Shown in pieces: positions 54,446 through 63,364 of a DNA stretch of 64,000 nt. The stretch comes from Eoetvoesiella caeni (lineage in GTDB: Bacteria; Pseudomonadota; Gammaproteobacteria; Burkholderiales; Burkholderiaceae_B): the NCBI RefSeq assembly GCF_003315175.1, contig NZ_QNRQ01000007.1:1-64000 (forward strand), given 5' to 3'. Each line of letters begins with the position of its first letter. Position 1 is the first letter of the stretch. A program made the translations under genes and the position numbers. The notes under the pieces are model-generated. The model was not told where the DNA came from, ran no database searches, and saw only the letters and a list, made by a program, of their open reading frames with translations.

Positions 54446-55111
54446 CTATTCCCAGCGCTGATGATAGGAAAAAGTTGGCAGCTTCCAGCCGAGCTGGATG
54501 GCAAGCAGGCGCAATGCCAACCCGCCAGTAAAGCAGATGATGGTGTTCAGATTCATATCGATGCCCAGTGCCCTTAGCGACAGGAACAGCACGCATACTG
54601 CAAGTGAAACGCTGGCATAGAGTTCGCGCCGGAACACGACCGGCACCTGGTTGCAAAGCACATCGCGCAGGATGCCGCCGCTGATGCCGGTGAGCATTCC
54701 AGACATGATCACGACAATGGTTGGGTAGTTCAATTCCAGCGCAATAGTGCACCCGATCAGCGAAAACGCGATCAGGCCCATCGCGTCGAGCACGAGAAAG
54801 ATTCGATGCAGATGGTGCATGTACCGCGCCAGTAGAGTAGTAAGCAGACCGGCGCAAATCACCAAGTACACATACCCGGGGTGTTGAGTCCATCCAATTG
54901 GATAGTGGCCAAGAATCACGTCGCGAATGGTGCCCCCGCCCAGCGCGGTGACGAAGGCAATGACTGCGACCCCGAAGATATCCATATTGCGGCGCCCGGC
55001 GGCAAGCGCCCCTGACATGGCCTCGGCCGCGATGGCGACCAGATAGATGACAAGCATCAGGTCGACGTTCAGTTCATGAATTGGCTGCAGAAGCTGTGCA
55101 AGGGTGGGCAT
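54446..55111 (-). CDS. TRIC/YicG-type cation channel (UPF0126)
   Basis: Inner-membrane protein with about seven helices arranged as two repeats. Each repeat carries the family motif: ALGGGTIRDVILGHYP and GISGGILRDVLCNQVP. Bacterial TRIC-type channels carry monovalent cations, mainly potassium. The ATG at 55111 begins the first helix; the longer ORF is non-homologous. 221 residues. Confidence 0.9.
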   Translation of the reverse strand: MPTLAQLLQPIHELNVDLMLVIYLVAIAAEAMSGALAAGRRNMDIFGVAVIAFVTALGGGTIRDVILGHYPIGWTQHPGYVYLVICAGLLTTLLARYMHHLHRIFLVLDAMGLIAFSLIGCTIALELNYPTIVVIMSGMLTGISGGILRDVLCNQVPVVFRRELYASVSLAVCVLFLSLRALGIDMNLNTIICFTGGLALRLLAIQLGWKLPTFSYHQRWE

Positions 55112-55140
55112 AGGAAGGCTTTGATTGTTGGTAGGAGCCG

Positions 55141-56063
55141 CTATCTGGACGAGACCGCTGCGTTGTCCTGCTGGCTTGTCATTTGCCCGGACATATAGTC
55201 CAGGAAGGCCTTTGTTTTTGGTGAAGGGTAGCCTCCCCGGTAGGCATAGACGGCATACAGAGGCAGAGATACGTGCCTGAACTCCGGCAGGCATATTTCC
55301 AGGCGTCCGGCAGTCAGGTCTTTTTCGACGTCCCATTCCAGTTGCAGGCCGATACCGTAGCCGTCCCGTATCCAACTGTAGACGGCTTCGCTGCTGTTGC
55401 AGACGAGCGTTGGCTTTACGTGGATATCTCTGGATACGCCATCTTCCTGGACTGTCCATTGCCTTATGACATGGCGGCCCCGCGTCAGGCACACGCAGTC
55501 GTGCGACAGCAAGTCGTCCGGTTGCTGCGGGCGGCCCGTCTGCGCAGGTATTCGGGGGAAGCGCACATTACCAGGCGGGTGCTGGCCAGCTTGCGGGCGA
55601 TGATGTCCGGAGTTTGCGGGACATTGAATTGGAACAGAATATCAAGCTCGTCTTCTGCCAGGTCGAGCGGATCGTCCGCCAGAATAAGTTCTATACGAAG
55701 CCCTGGGTACAGTTGCGCGAAACGGGCGACTTCCGGGGCAAGGCGGCTGCGGCCCAATTGCAGCATGGCGCCCAGGCGCAGGCGTCCAGTCAATTGCTGG
55801 CTATGGCAAGTAGCCTCGGCCTCGGCATCCTCGATTTCGGCCAGAATGCGCTGGGCTCGCTCGTACATCCCTGCCCCCGCTTCAGTCAATTGAAAGCGCC
55901 GCGCATGGCGGTCGATAAGGCGTACTCCCAGCCGGGCCTCCATGGCCGCCAGGCGACGGCTGACGGCAGGTGGCGAGCTATCCAGAACCAGGGCCGCTTT
56001 ACTCAACGACCCCGCCGCAACTATATGAACGAATAACTCCAGGTCGTTGATGTTGTCAGCCAT
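55141..56063 (-). pseudogene. Frameshifted LysR-family regulator
   Basis: The first 170 residues (NDLELFVHIVAAGSLSKAALVLDSSPPAVSRRLAAMEARLG) are a normal LysR HTH and start of the effector domain. At about 55535-55545, after CASPEYLRR, the frame changes, and the second half continues in another frame from TGRPQQPDDLLSHDCV to the end at 55141. A single-base indel would explain it. If real, the product is a truncated protein of 192 residues and the TRIC/DUF4148 neighbours lose a regulator. A sequencing error is possible. Confidence 0.82.
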
Positions 56064-56250
56064 GCATGATTCCGTTTATTGGAATTTAACTTTGCATTTT
56101 AGGCGGTTTCTGACGGAATTGCTCAGGTCTAGAATTCATTTATAGGAAGTTTCATGCGATGTCTGTTGCATCGAAACACGAAACGACCTGTCGCTGGTAG
56201 ACAGCCACGTGAATTTATTGTCTCGCAATGCAAACTATTCAAGGAAAATC

Positions 56251-56532
56251 ATGAGCAAAACAATCAACGCCTTAGCCCTTACTTTCGGCCTTCTGGCTTC
56301 GGGATCCCTCGTCACAGCCAACGCTCAGGGTGCCAACCCTGCATCGGCGCAGAACAACCAGGCAACTTCCGTCGGGGTAACGGTGAAGCAGGACCTGGCC
56401 GACTGGCGCCAAGCGGGTTTCGACGAACAAACCTACCGTGCGTTGTCGCAAGACGTGTATGGCAAGGCTTATCAGCAGCGTTATGCGGAGTATCAGCGCC
56501 TTCGTCAATTGCACAGCCAGGCGCAGAACTAA
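56251..56532 (+). CDS. DUF4148 exported small protein (paralogue)
   Basis: Signal peptide MSKTINALALTFGLLASGSL, then VKQDLADWRQAGFDEQTYRALSQDVYGKAYQQRYAEYQRLRQL, clearly the same family as the gene at 48048-48332. 93 residues. The ATG at 56251 is preferred to the start at 56209, which lacks the signal. The two copies diverge in their linkers, so the duplication is not recent. Unknown function. Confidence 0.86.
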   Translation: MSKTINALALTFGLLASGSLVTANAQGANPASAQNNQATSVGVTVKQDLADWRQAGFDEQTYRALSQDVYGKAYQQRYAEYQRLRQLHSQAQN

Positions 56533-56628
56533 AGTACGGACTTTTCGGCCTCTTGCGGTAAGCCGCGGGTCGATATTATTGGCCACGTCTCCGACGTGGC
56601 CAATTTCCGTTGCGGATACGCCAGATTG

Positions 56629-58248
56629 TCATCCAGGGCAGTGCGGCAACACCAGCCGCGATGGGTGTGCCGCATCGTGATGATAAGTGTCCGTTCCGAC
56701 TTTTTGCCCATACCAGTGCGTCATGGGGGCATCCGCGATCAGCGAATCGAAGTTGCTGATTTCCAGACGAAGGCGTTCGCCCGGATTGACCAGGAACGAC
56801 ATAGGCAAGAGCTCGACCCGCAGCTCGTATATCTTGCCCGGTATCAGGGGGTCGGCCTTGGCGTGCGTGTGAAAAGGCAGCATGTCCTGTGTAAGGTCCG
56901 GATCTTCGGCACGGTGCGATGCCCGCAACCAGCCTTGCGTAACTTTACGCACGGTAAACCCATGCTTGGCAGGCGACAACACCTGCAGCTTGACGATCAG
57001 GTCCATATCTTCCTGGTTGCTTGATCCGTGCAGTATCAGCACGCCATGCCCGGTAAACTCCCGGGCTTCGTCAAACTCTGCGCTGGTATAAGTGATGACC
57101 CGGGCCGTATGGTCGGGAACGCCATTGATGATAGTCGTTACGCCCAGCATCCATTCCGGGTCGGGATAACTCCATGATGTGCTGTCTGCTTCCCGGTCAG
57201 AAGGGGTCCTGGCCAGCGAGCCGTCGTTCAGCGAGCGCAGTACTCCGGCTTTTTGGGATGATAAATAGAAGGTGTCGGGCACCATTTCGGGCGGCGGCCA
57301 GCGGTTGGAGGATCGATACTCGCCCGCGCCATTGACGAAAGCCCGCACAGCGGGCCGCTCCATTACTTTGGTGTCGCGTCCTTTCAAGTGGTAGTCGTAC
57401 CAAGGAAGAATCTCGCGTCGGTGGAAGTCTTCATCATCGAAGGTCTTCTGGGCGTCCGAGAAAGTGTAGGATTCAATCAGCAATAATTGCCGAGGTCCGC
57501 GCACACGGTTAAACCCCATGACGTTTCCACGCAGATGCAAGCCCGCTTTGCTCCACGCCCCAATGGAAAACACCGGGATATCAACCTGGTCCAGTTCCCA
57601 GAATGGCGAACGCCTGCGATGCCATTCGTTGTCCAGTGTATTGGACATGATGTTGGGCAATAGCTCGTGCCGCTGGCCGCCGCGAACATCATGGCCTTCA
57701 GCCTGGTGCTGCATCATCACTGAGCCAAGCAGCCATGGCCCCAGCAGGCCGTGTTGGGGGATACCGCCGTGATATAGCCAGTCCCGGTACATATCATTGG
57801 AGCCATCGTACGGCACGATGGTCTTCAGATGCGGGGGGCGAGTACGCGCCGCGTTCCACTGGCTCCAACTGAAATACGACTGTCCGATCATGCCGATATT
57901 GCTGTCGCACCAAGCCTGGGCAGCCACGTATTCGATGGCATCATGGATGGCTTCTCCCTCGGTCCGCGAGACGGGGTCCCAAATACCTTCAGATCGGCCG
58001 CTGCCGGGAACGTCCACGATTACGTAGGCGTAGCCTTCGTCCAGATACATTTGCATCGGACCGTATTCGACAAAGGGAAATACCCAGTGAGCCGGAAGCC
58101 GGCGCAAAGCCTTTTGGTAGGGCGACGCTGCCAAGAGGACGGGGTAGGGTCCCTGTTTGACGGCCGGCAGATAAACATCGGCGCGTACCGTAATACCGGT
58201 GCGGGTAACAAGCTCGATTTCAAAGGGCTGCACACTGACGTCGACCAT
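56629..58248 (-). CDS. CocE/NonD-family hydrolase (S15 peptidase-like)
   Basis: Serine hydrolase with an N-terminal alpha/beta domain: DVYLPAVKQGPYPVLLAASPY, then VDVPGSGRSEGIWDP and the nucleophile motif GMIGQSYFSW. The C-terminal jelly-roll domain of X-Pro dipeptidyl-peptidase type follows (about residues 330-539, including LVNPGERLRLEISNFD). 539 residues, no signal peptide. In CocE-like enzymes it cleaves esters or amides. Last gene of the minus-strand catabolic cluster. Confidence 0.88.
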   Translation of the reverse strand: MVDVSVQPFEIELVTRTGITVRADVYLPAVKQGPYPVLLAASPYQKALRRLPAHWVFPFVEYGPMQMYLDEGYAYVIVDVPGSGRSEGIWDPVSRTEGEAIHDAIEYVAAQAWCDSNIGMIGQSYFSWSQWNAARTRPPHLKTIVPYDGSNDMYRDWLYHGGIPQHGLLGPWLLGSVMMQHQAEGHDVRGGQRHELLPNIMSNTLDNEWHRRRSPFWELDQVDIPVFSIGAWSKAGLHLRGNVMGFNRVRGPRQLLLIESYTFSDAQKTFDDEDFHRREILPWYDYHLKGRDTKVMERPAVRAFVNGAGEYRSSNRWPPPEMVPDTFYLSSQKAGVLRSLNDGSLARTPSDREADSTSWSYPDPEWMLGVTTIINGVPDHTARVITYTSAEFDEAREFTGHGVLILHGSSNQEDMDLIVKLQVLSPAKHGFTVRKVTQGWLRASHRAEDPDLTQDMLPFHTHAKADPLIPGKIYELRVELLPMSFLVNPGERLRLEISNFDSLIADAPMTHWYGQKVGTDTYHHDAAHPSRLVLPHCPG

Positions 58249-58287
58249 TGCCTTCCTCTTTTAATGCTGGTTGTCTAGTATTGACTG

Positions 58288-59571
58288 TCAAGTGGCCGTT
58301 GCGGGCTCGACAGTCGCTGCGGTATGTCCGGGGGCGGCGAAACGATAAGCCCCCAGCCTTTGGAAGCACAATGCGCACAGAACCAGCAAAAGAGCCAATG
58401 CGAACAGCGCCTGGCTATAGCTGCCGAACTGACTGCGGCTGATACCGACCGCCATGATGCCCAAGGCAGCAAAAAGCTGGAAGGCTGCGAAGATCACGCC
58501 ATAGATGGCTCCAAACGCCTTGATGCCGAAATAGCGGGGAATGATGTAGCTAAGTACGTCGAACTCGGCGCCCACTACAAAGCCGATGCATGCCGCGCAC
58601 AAAATTGCCGAATTGAACGGCGCGCCCGTCCCCAGGCCGGATAAAGCCAAGGCGGCGACGACGCACAGCACCATCATGATGGTCGAGGCATGGATACGGT
58701 CGAGCAACCAGCCGGTACAAACACGTCCGAAGATCAAGGCTATGCCAAGCGTTGCCTGTAGTCCGCCAGCGGCTTGCGGCGTCATTCCCAGGTCGATCAA
58801 TACTCGGGTCTGATGGACGATAGCCGCTGTAGTGACTGCGCCCAATAGGGAAAATGCCGCAATAATGATTTTCAGCTCGCGCGTCTGCCATGCTGCCTTC
58901 AAGTCCATGCCGCGTAGCATGCCGGCCGATTGAGCTTGATGTTTAATGGAGTCCTTGCGGTCTTTTAAAAAGAAAAATGCTATTGGCCAGGTTATGGCTA
59001 TGGCCACCAAACCCAACGCAACATAGGCATGACGCCAGCCGTAATGAGTAATTATGTAAACGGCAAACGGCGGCAGCATGGCCGCGCCTATTCCGATGCC
59101 CGCATTGGCAATGCCAAAAGCCAGGCCCAGCCGCCGCTCGAACCACATGCCCGTCAGCTTGAGATAGGCTATCGGCCATGCCCCCAACCCGCACCAGGCG
59201 ATAACTACCCACGCGGCATAGAACACCCAGATGTTGTTGGGCAGGAAATACATCGACGCAAAACTAAGGCCCAGCAACGGCACTGAAACCAGCACCAGCC
59301 GTCGGCCGCCAAAGCGGTCGACCAGACGGCCCTGCACGATTGATGTCAGCATGATCATGACTGAAATGATCATGGCGCCAGCGGAAATCGACGCTATGCT
59401 CCAGCCGAATTCTTTATGCAACGGGGTAATGAATGTCCCAAAGCAGAACACCAGCAGTACGCTCGGCCCCAGCGACAGCCCGACCATGCTGGCCAGCGTT
59501 GTGGCCCACCCTTGATACACCTTGCCAGACGAATCGATCAACGATTCGCTCTCCATTGTGTTGCTATGCAT
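58288..59571 (-). CDS. MFS transporter (OFA/MCT-type)
   Basis: About 12 transmembrane helices, with GWATTLASMVGLSLGPSVLLVFCFGTF at the start and DRFGGRRLVLVSVP in loop 2-3. It resembles oxalate/formate and monocarboxylate-type transporters, fitting uptake of an organic acid. 427 residues. Lies 40 bases upstream of the CocE gene and 145 bases after the FAH-type gene. Confidence 0.87.
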   Translation of the reverse strand: MHSNTMESESLIDSSGKVYQGWATTLASMVGLSLGPSVLLVFCFGTFITPLHKEFGWSIASISAGAMIISVMIMLTSIVQGRLVDRFGGRRLVLVSVPLLGLSFASMYFLPNNIWVFYAAWVVIAWCGLGAWPIAYLKLTGMWFERRLGLAFGIANAGIGIGAAMLPPFAVYIITHYGWRHAYVALGLVAIAITWPIAFFFLKDRKDSIKHQAQSAGMLRGMDLKAAWQTRELKIIIAAFSLLGAVTTAAIVHQTRVLIDLGMTPQAAGGLQATLGIALIFGRVCTGWLLDRIHASTIMMVLCVVAALALSGLGTGAPFNSAILCAACIGFVVGAEFDVLSYIIPRYFGIKAFGAIYGVIFAAFQLFAALGIMAVGISRSQFGSYSQALFALALLLVLCALCFQRLGAYRFAAPGHTAATVEPATAT

Positions 59572-59716
59572 GTTTGTCTCCTGTGTTTTTTATAGCGTCG
59601 CCCCATGGCGCCCGGATTTTTTCTATGTACTCAAGACCGGTCAACCGGCCTTTTATTTGCACCACATCTCCTTGCATGCCTTATCCCGGCTGCTGTACCT
59701 GATGTCTCTGTTCTTG

Positions 59717-60673
59717 CTACCCTTGAAGCACATTGTGTAATGTGCCGATGCCTTCGATCTCCACCTCGATCACATCGCCGCTTGTCATGTATACCGGCGG
59801 CCGGCGCCCGACGCCCACGCCAGCCGGAGTTCCCGTCAGCAAAACATCGCCCGGCCTGAAGGCATACCAGTTCGAGAAATAGGCGATGGTTTCGGGAATA
59901 CTGAATATAAGGTCGCTTACCGGCGATGACTGCATAACCTTGCCGTTCAGGCGTGTCGTCAACTGCAAGGTGCTTGCGTCCGGTACTTCGTCCGCCGTAA
60001 GCAAGGCGGGGCCCAGCGGGGTAAAGCCCGGAAACTGCTTGCCCATGATGTTGACTTCCCAAGTGCGGCGGGCGTCCCAGGGCGTGGTTGCCTGCCAGAC
60101 ATCGCTTACCCAGTCGCGTGCGGATATATCATTGGCGACGGTATAGCCTGCGACATAGTCAAGTGCCCGCTCGGCGCAAACGCAATGACAGTCGCGGCCG
60201 AACACCACCGCCAGTTCGCCTTCGTAGTCCATGTGCCCCGAAGCGTGTGGCGGGATGGCAATCGTGGCGCCGGTTCCTGTCAAGGAATTGACGCTTTTCA
60301 TGAACGCCGTGGGATGCGGCGGCACCGGAGTTCCGGCCATTTCCGCCAAGTGCGAGCGATAGGCAAGGCCTGCTGCAACGACCAGGCGGGGATTGGTTAC
60401 CGGAGCGAGCAGCCGTGTCGAAGCCGGGGACAACGCCCCGGTATTGCGCAGCACAGCCAGGTCGCCGGATGACAAGGCTTCCACGCGCTGTACGATCCTC
60501 CGGATGACGTCCATCCCCTCGGCTCCGGCCTCGAGGATGTCGCGCACGTTTTCGGGTATCCAGGACTGGATTGTTCCGCCAAGGGCGGCGCGCCGCAGAT
60601 GCAGGATTTCACCCGACGTGGTGATGGCACCCGGCTGGCCCGTAGAGCCGCTGTCGATGGTGACCAGCTTCAT
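59717..60673 (-). CDS. Fumarylacetoacetate hydrolase-family enzyme
   Basis: FAH-fold enzyme (hydrolase, hydratase or isomerase). Metal-binding acidic set in MDYEGELAVVFGRDCH and the AYTVANDISARDW-type motif (VAGYTVANDISARDWV), with KQFPGFTPLGPALLTADE. 318 residues. The start overlaps the VOC stop (ATGA), so translation is coupled. In aromatic meta-cleavage-like pathways such enzymes act after ring opening. Confidence 0.9.
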   Translation of the reverse strand: MKLVTIDSGSTGQPGAITTSGEILHLRRAALGGTIQSWIPENVRDILEAGAEGMDVIRRIVQRVEALSSGDLAVLRNTGALSPASTRLLAPVTNPRLVVAAGLAYRSHLAEMAGTPVPPHPTAFMKSVNSLTGTGATIAIPPHASGHMDYEGELAVVFGRDCHCVCAERALDYVAGYTVANDISARDWVSDVWQATTPWDARRTWEVNIMGKQFPGFTPLGPALLTADEVPDASTLQLTTRLNGKVMQSSPVSDLIFSIPETIAYFSNWYAFRPGDVLLTGTPAGVGVGRRPPVYMTSGDVIEVEIEGIGTLHNVLQG

Positions 60674-61182
60674 TGCGGCTTAACCTCTTTGGACGTAAAA
60701 AACCTGTCGCCAAAGTCGAAGTAATCGTCATGCTGGAAGCCGTTTTCGTAATACTGGATTTCCCACCAGTTGTGATCGAGGTCTTCCATGTAGAACGAAT
60801 AAACGCCATGCATGTCCATGACGTCCAGAACCTGTCTTATCCCATACTTTTCCTTGTATTCCAGGGCCTTGGCGTGTGCCTGCTCGACTTCTTCGCGGCT
60901 TGTTACGTCAAGGCCCCAATGGTTCAGGACATTGCACGGATGTATCTGGTCGCCCACCTCGACGCAGACAATGTGAAACGCCATGCCCAGCCTCACCGCC
61001 AAGGCACTGATCGCATGATGCACGCATTCCAGGCCCAGGAACTCTTCATAGAATTTTCGGGAGGCCGCTAAATCGAAGCATTCCAAAGTGCCATGTCCGA
61101 GTACATAAGGCTTGAGCACCGAAGTGCGCTCTCCAGGGTCGATACGGCAAGATTCGGGCATTGGATTCGTGGAAGTTGTCAT
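60670..61182 (-). CDS. VOC-superfamily protein, extradiol-dioxygenase-like
   Basis: One VOC module with ligand-type residues: H in LGHGTLECFDLAASRKFYEEFLG, H in LNHWGLDV and E in HNWWEIQYYEN. These match the 2-His-1-Glu pattern of extradiol dioxygenases, but the length (170 residues) is half that of a two-domain dioxygenase. It may be a one-domain dioxygenase or a lyase/isomerase of the fold. Start 3 bases after the reductase stop; coupled to the FAH gene. Confidence 0.8.
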   Translation of the reverse strand: MTTSTNPMPESCRIDPGERTSVLKPYVLGHGTLECFDLAASRKFYEEFLGLECVHHAISALAVRLGMAFHIVCVEVGDQIHPCNVLNHWGLDVTSREEVEQAHAKALEYKEKYGIRQVLDVMDMHGVYSFYMEDLDHNWWEIQYYENGFQHDDYFDFGDRFFTSKEVKPQ

Positions 61183-61185
61183 AGG

Positions 61186-62238
61186 TCAGTCCTTAATGTC
61201 CAGGGCAGGAGATGCTTTATCCGCTTCGCTGACAAAAGCGTCGGCGCGGAATTCGTGGTCTGGAAGGTGGCATGCGCCAATAAAGTCGCGTCGCGCTGAT
61301 TCGACGACGATGGGGGCGCCACAGGCGTAGACTTGATGGTCCGTCAGGTCTGGATAGTCCTGCATGACGGCCCGATGCACAAATCCGTCGCGACCGTCCC
61401 AGCAACAATCGGCCGTGGCGTTGCTAAGCACTGGCGTGTAGCGGATGTATGCATGGTCGCGCGCCCACTGCAGGGCAAGCTCGTGCAGATACAGGTCTGC
61501 GCGCGTTCGCCCACCCCAATAGATGTGCATGGGACGTTTGGACTTTTGGGCAATCCCATATTCCACCATTGCCTTGATAGGTGCGAAACCGGTGCCCGAT
61601 GCGAGCAGCACGACAGGCTTGTCCGACTTCTGGTCCAGAAAGAACTGGCCCAGGGGCGCTTCGATGCGCAGCATTTCGCGTACTTTAAGGGTCGAGAACG
61701 CTTTATCGGTAAATGCGCCGCCCGGCATATGCCGTAAATGCAGCTCCACTTGACGAACGCCATCGGCGGCGGGTGCATTCGCAATGGAGTAGGAGCGCCG
61801 CAACGCGTCATCGAACACAATATCCAGATACTGCCCCGCATGGAAACGCAAGGGCTCATTGGGCGGCAGGCCCAGCGTCAAGGCAATTACATCTGGCGCC
61901 ATGCGGGTGATCGACAAGACGCGGGAGGGAAGTTGTTGTATGGGGTGGCTTAGCGAGGTATCGTATTCGTCGATTTCTATCGTGCAGTCGCTTAGCGGCT
62001 TGGCTTGGCATAAATGAGCATAGCCTTGGGCGCGTTCTTCTTCGCTAAGGTAGGCCGGATGTACATTGCCCAGGTCGACTTGGCCCGTGGCGACCCGCCC
62101 GCGGCAGGATCGGCACACCCCCGACCGGCAACTGAACGGCAAGCCGGCTCCGGCGTTCAGGCCCGCGCCCAGAATCGCCTGTTGAGACGTGCAACTGAAT
62201 TGCCGCCCGCTGGGCTGTAGTGTCACCGTATAGCTCAT
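61186..62238 (-). CDS. [2Fe-2S] ferredoxin-flavoprotein reductase
   Basis: Electron-transfer component. The N-terminal plant-type [2Fe-2S] domain has CRSGVCRSCRGRV and a fourth Cys at ahlCQA. The FAD domain has RSYSIANAP and HLRHMPGGAFTD, and the NAD domain ASGTGFAPIKAMVEYG with the C-terminal CGAP motif. 350 residues. The 2Fe-2S-first order differs from phthalate dioxygenase reductase (FMN-NAD-2Fe-2S) and fits phenol-hydroxylase/benzoate-type reductases. Partner oxygenase not visible in the window. Confidence 0.9.
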   Translation of the reverse strand: MSYTVTLQPSGRQFSCTSQQAILGAGLNAGAGLPFSCRSGVCRSCRGRVATGQVDLGNVHPAYLSEEERAQGYAHLCQAKPLSDCTIEIDEYDTSLSHPIQQLPSRVLSITRMAPDVIALTLGLPPNEPLRFHAGQYLDIVFDDALRRSYSIANAPAADGVRQVELHLRHMPGGAFTDKAFSTLKVREMLRIEAPLGQFFLDQKSDKPVVLLASGTGFAPIKAMVEYGIAQKSKRPMHIYWGGRTRADLYLHELALQWARDHAYIRYTPVLSNATADCCWDGRDGFVHRAVMQDYPDLTDHQVYACGAPIVVESARRDFIGACHLPDHEFRADAFVSEADKASPALDIKD

Positions 62239-62349
62239 GCCTATACTGTCTCCGGATATATTGTTTGTTATCGGGAAAAGTATAGGAGTACGCGGCGGCC
62301 CGCACTAACAAATTGTTGTGATAGAGATTATGGGTTTTGCGAATAAGCC

Positions 62350-63279
62350 TCAAGCGGGCAAAGGCGCTTTAAGGAAAGCCTGGAAAGCCAGCTCGCGAAG
62401 CCAGAGGTTGGCCGGATCCGCATTGAACCGATCATGCCATTGCTGCCAAATTGGGAATGGCCCCACGTGGAAAGGCAGACGTACGCTGCGCAAGTCGGAC
62501 CGGCCTCGGAGTATGGTGCCCGCCAAACGCATCGGTAGCGATAGAACCAGATCGGACGTTGCCGCTACGTCGGCCGCGCCGAGGGCATGGGCCATTGTCA
62601 GCACGACATTGCGCTCGGCAAGTATTCCTTGCTGATACAAAGTGTCTTGCAAAGCCGCGTCGCTGGCGCCGCTGGGCCGGTACGTTACATGTTGGGACTG
62701 CAGATACTCTTTGTACGTGAACGCATCCGACTGCATACTATGCTGTCGCCCTATCAAGGCCACAAAGGTCTCCTCGCACAGAACCTGTACCTGAAACCCC
62801 GGTCCCATGGGCAGCCAGCTTCCAATGGCAATATCGACCTTGCCGCTTAGCAGCAAAGCGCGCGCCTCTTCAGCACTGGAAGCGCCAACTGTCTCGAAGC
62901 GTGCGAACGGCGCCGCGGCGCGCGCGGGATTCAGGAAGCCCGGCAATAGCACTAATTGCCCTATGTCGTTGATGGCGATCCTGAACAGGCGGTCGGTTGT
63001 CGCAGGATCGAAGCGCTGGGTCTTGTCGATAGCCTGGGTGAGTTTATGCAAGCCTTCCTCGACCAGGTCGATAAGCGCGTCCGCCAGCGGCGTCGGCACC
63101 ATGCCCACTTGTGTCCGCAAGAACAGCGGATCGTCGAATCGTTCGCGCAGCCGCTTAAGCGCGTTGCTGACTGCCGATTGCGTCATGTTCAGGTGTTCGC
63201 CCGCCTTGGTGACATTGCGTGTCACGTAAATGGCTTGAAACACAAGGAACAAATTCAGGTCAACCGTTCTTATATTCAT
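62350..63279 (-). CDS. LysR-family regulator (NodD/NahR-like)
   Basis: N-terminal HTH IRTVDLNLFLVFQAIYVTRNVTKAGEHLNMTQSAVSNALKRLRERF, effector domain and LVEEGLHKLTQAIDKTQRFDP as in the NodD/NahR/LinR subgroup, often activators of aromatic catabolism. 309 residues. It lies upstream of the reductase-VOC-FAH genes on the same strand (111-base gap), not divergent. Confidence 0.9.
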   Translation of the reverse strand: MNIRTVDLNLFLVFQAIYVTRNVTKAGEHLNMTQSAVSNALKRLRERFDDPLFLRTQVGMVPTPLADALIDLVEEGLHKLTQAIDKTQRFDPATTDRLFRIAINDIGQLVLLPGFLNPARAAAPFARFETVGASSAEEARALLLSGKVDIAIGSWLPMGPGFQVQVLCEETFVALIGRQHSMQSDAFTYKEYLQSQHVTYRPSGASDAALQDTLYQQGILAERNVVLTMAHALGAADVAATSDLVLSLPMRLAGTILRGRSDLRSVRLPFHVGPFPIWQQWHDRFNADPANLWLRELAFQAFLKAPLPA

Positions 63280-63364
63280 ATCCGGCGTGCTTGCAGCGGT
63301 AAGTAATGGCTCGAACCAGTGTTGAACCCGCTTGGTATGGGCAGGCCGGAAGCAAGGATACGCG

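Noticed and set aside
54390-54893. Minus-strand frame overlapping the TRIC gene
   Set aside because: It lies in another frame of a clearly conserved membrane protein gene and has no recognisable pattern.
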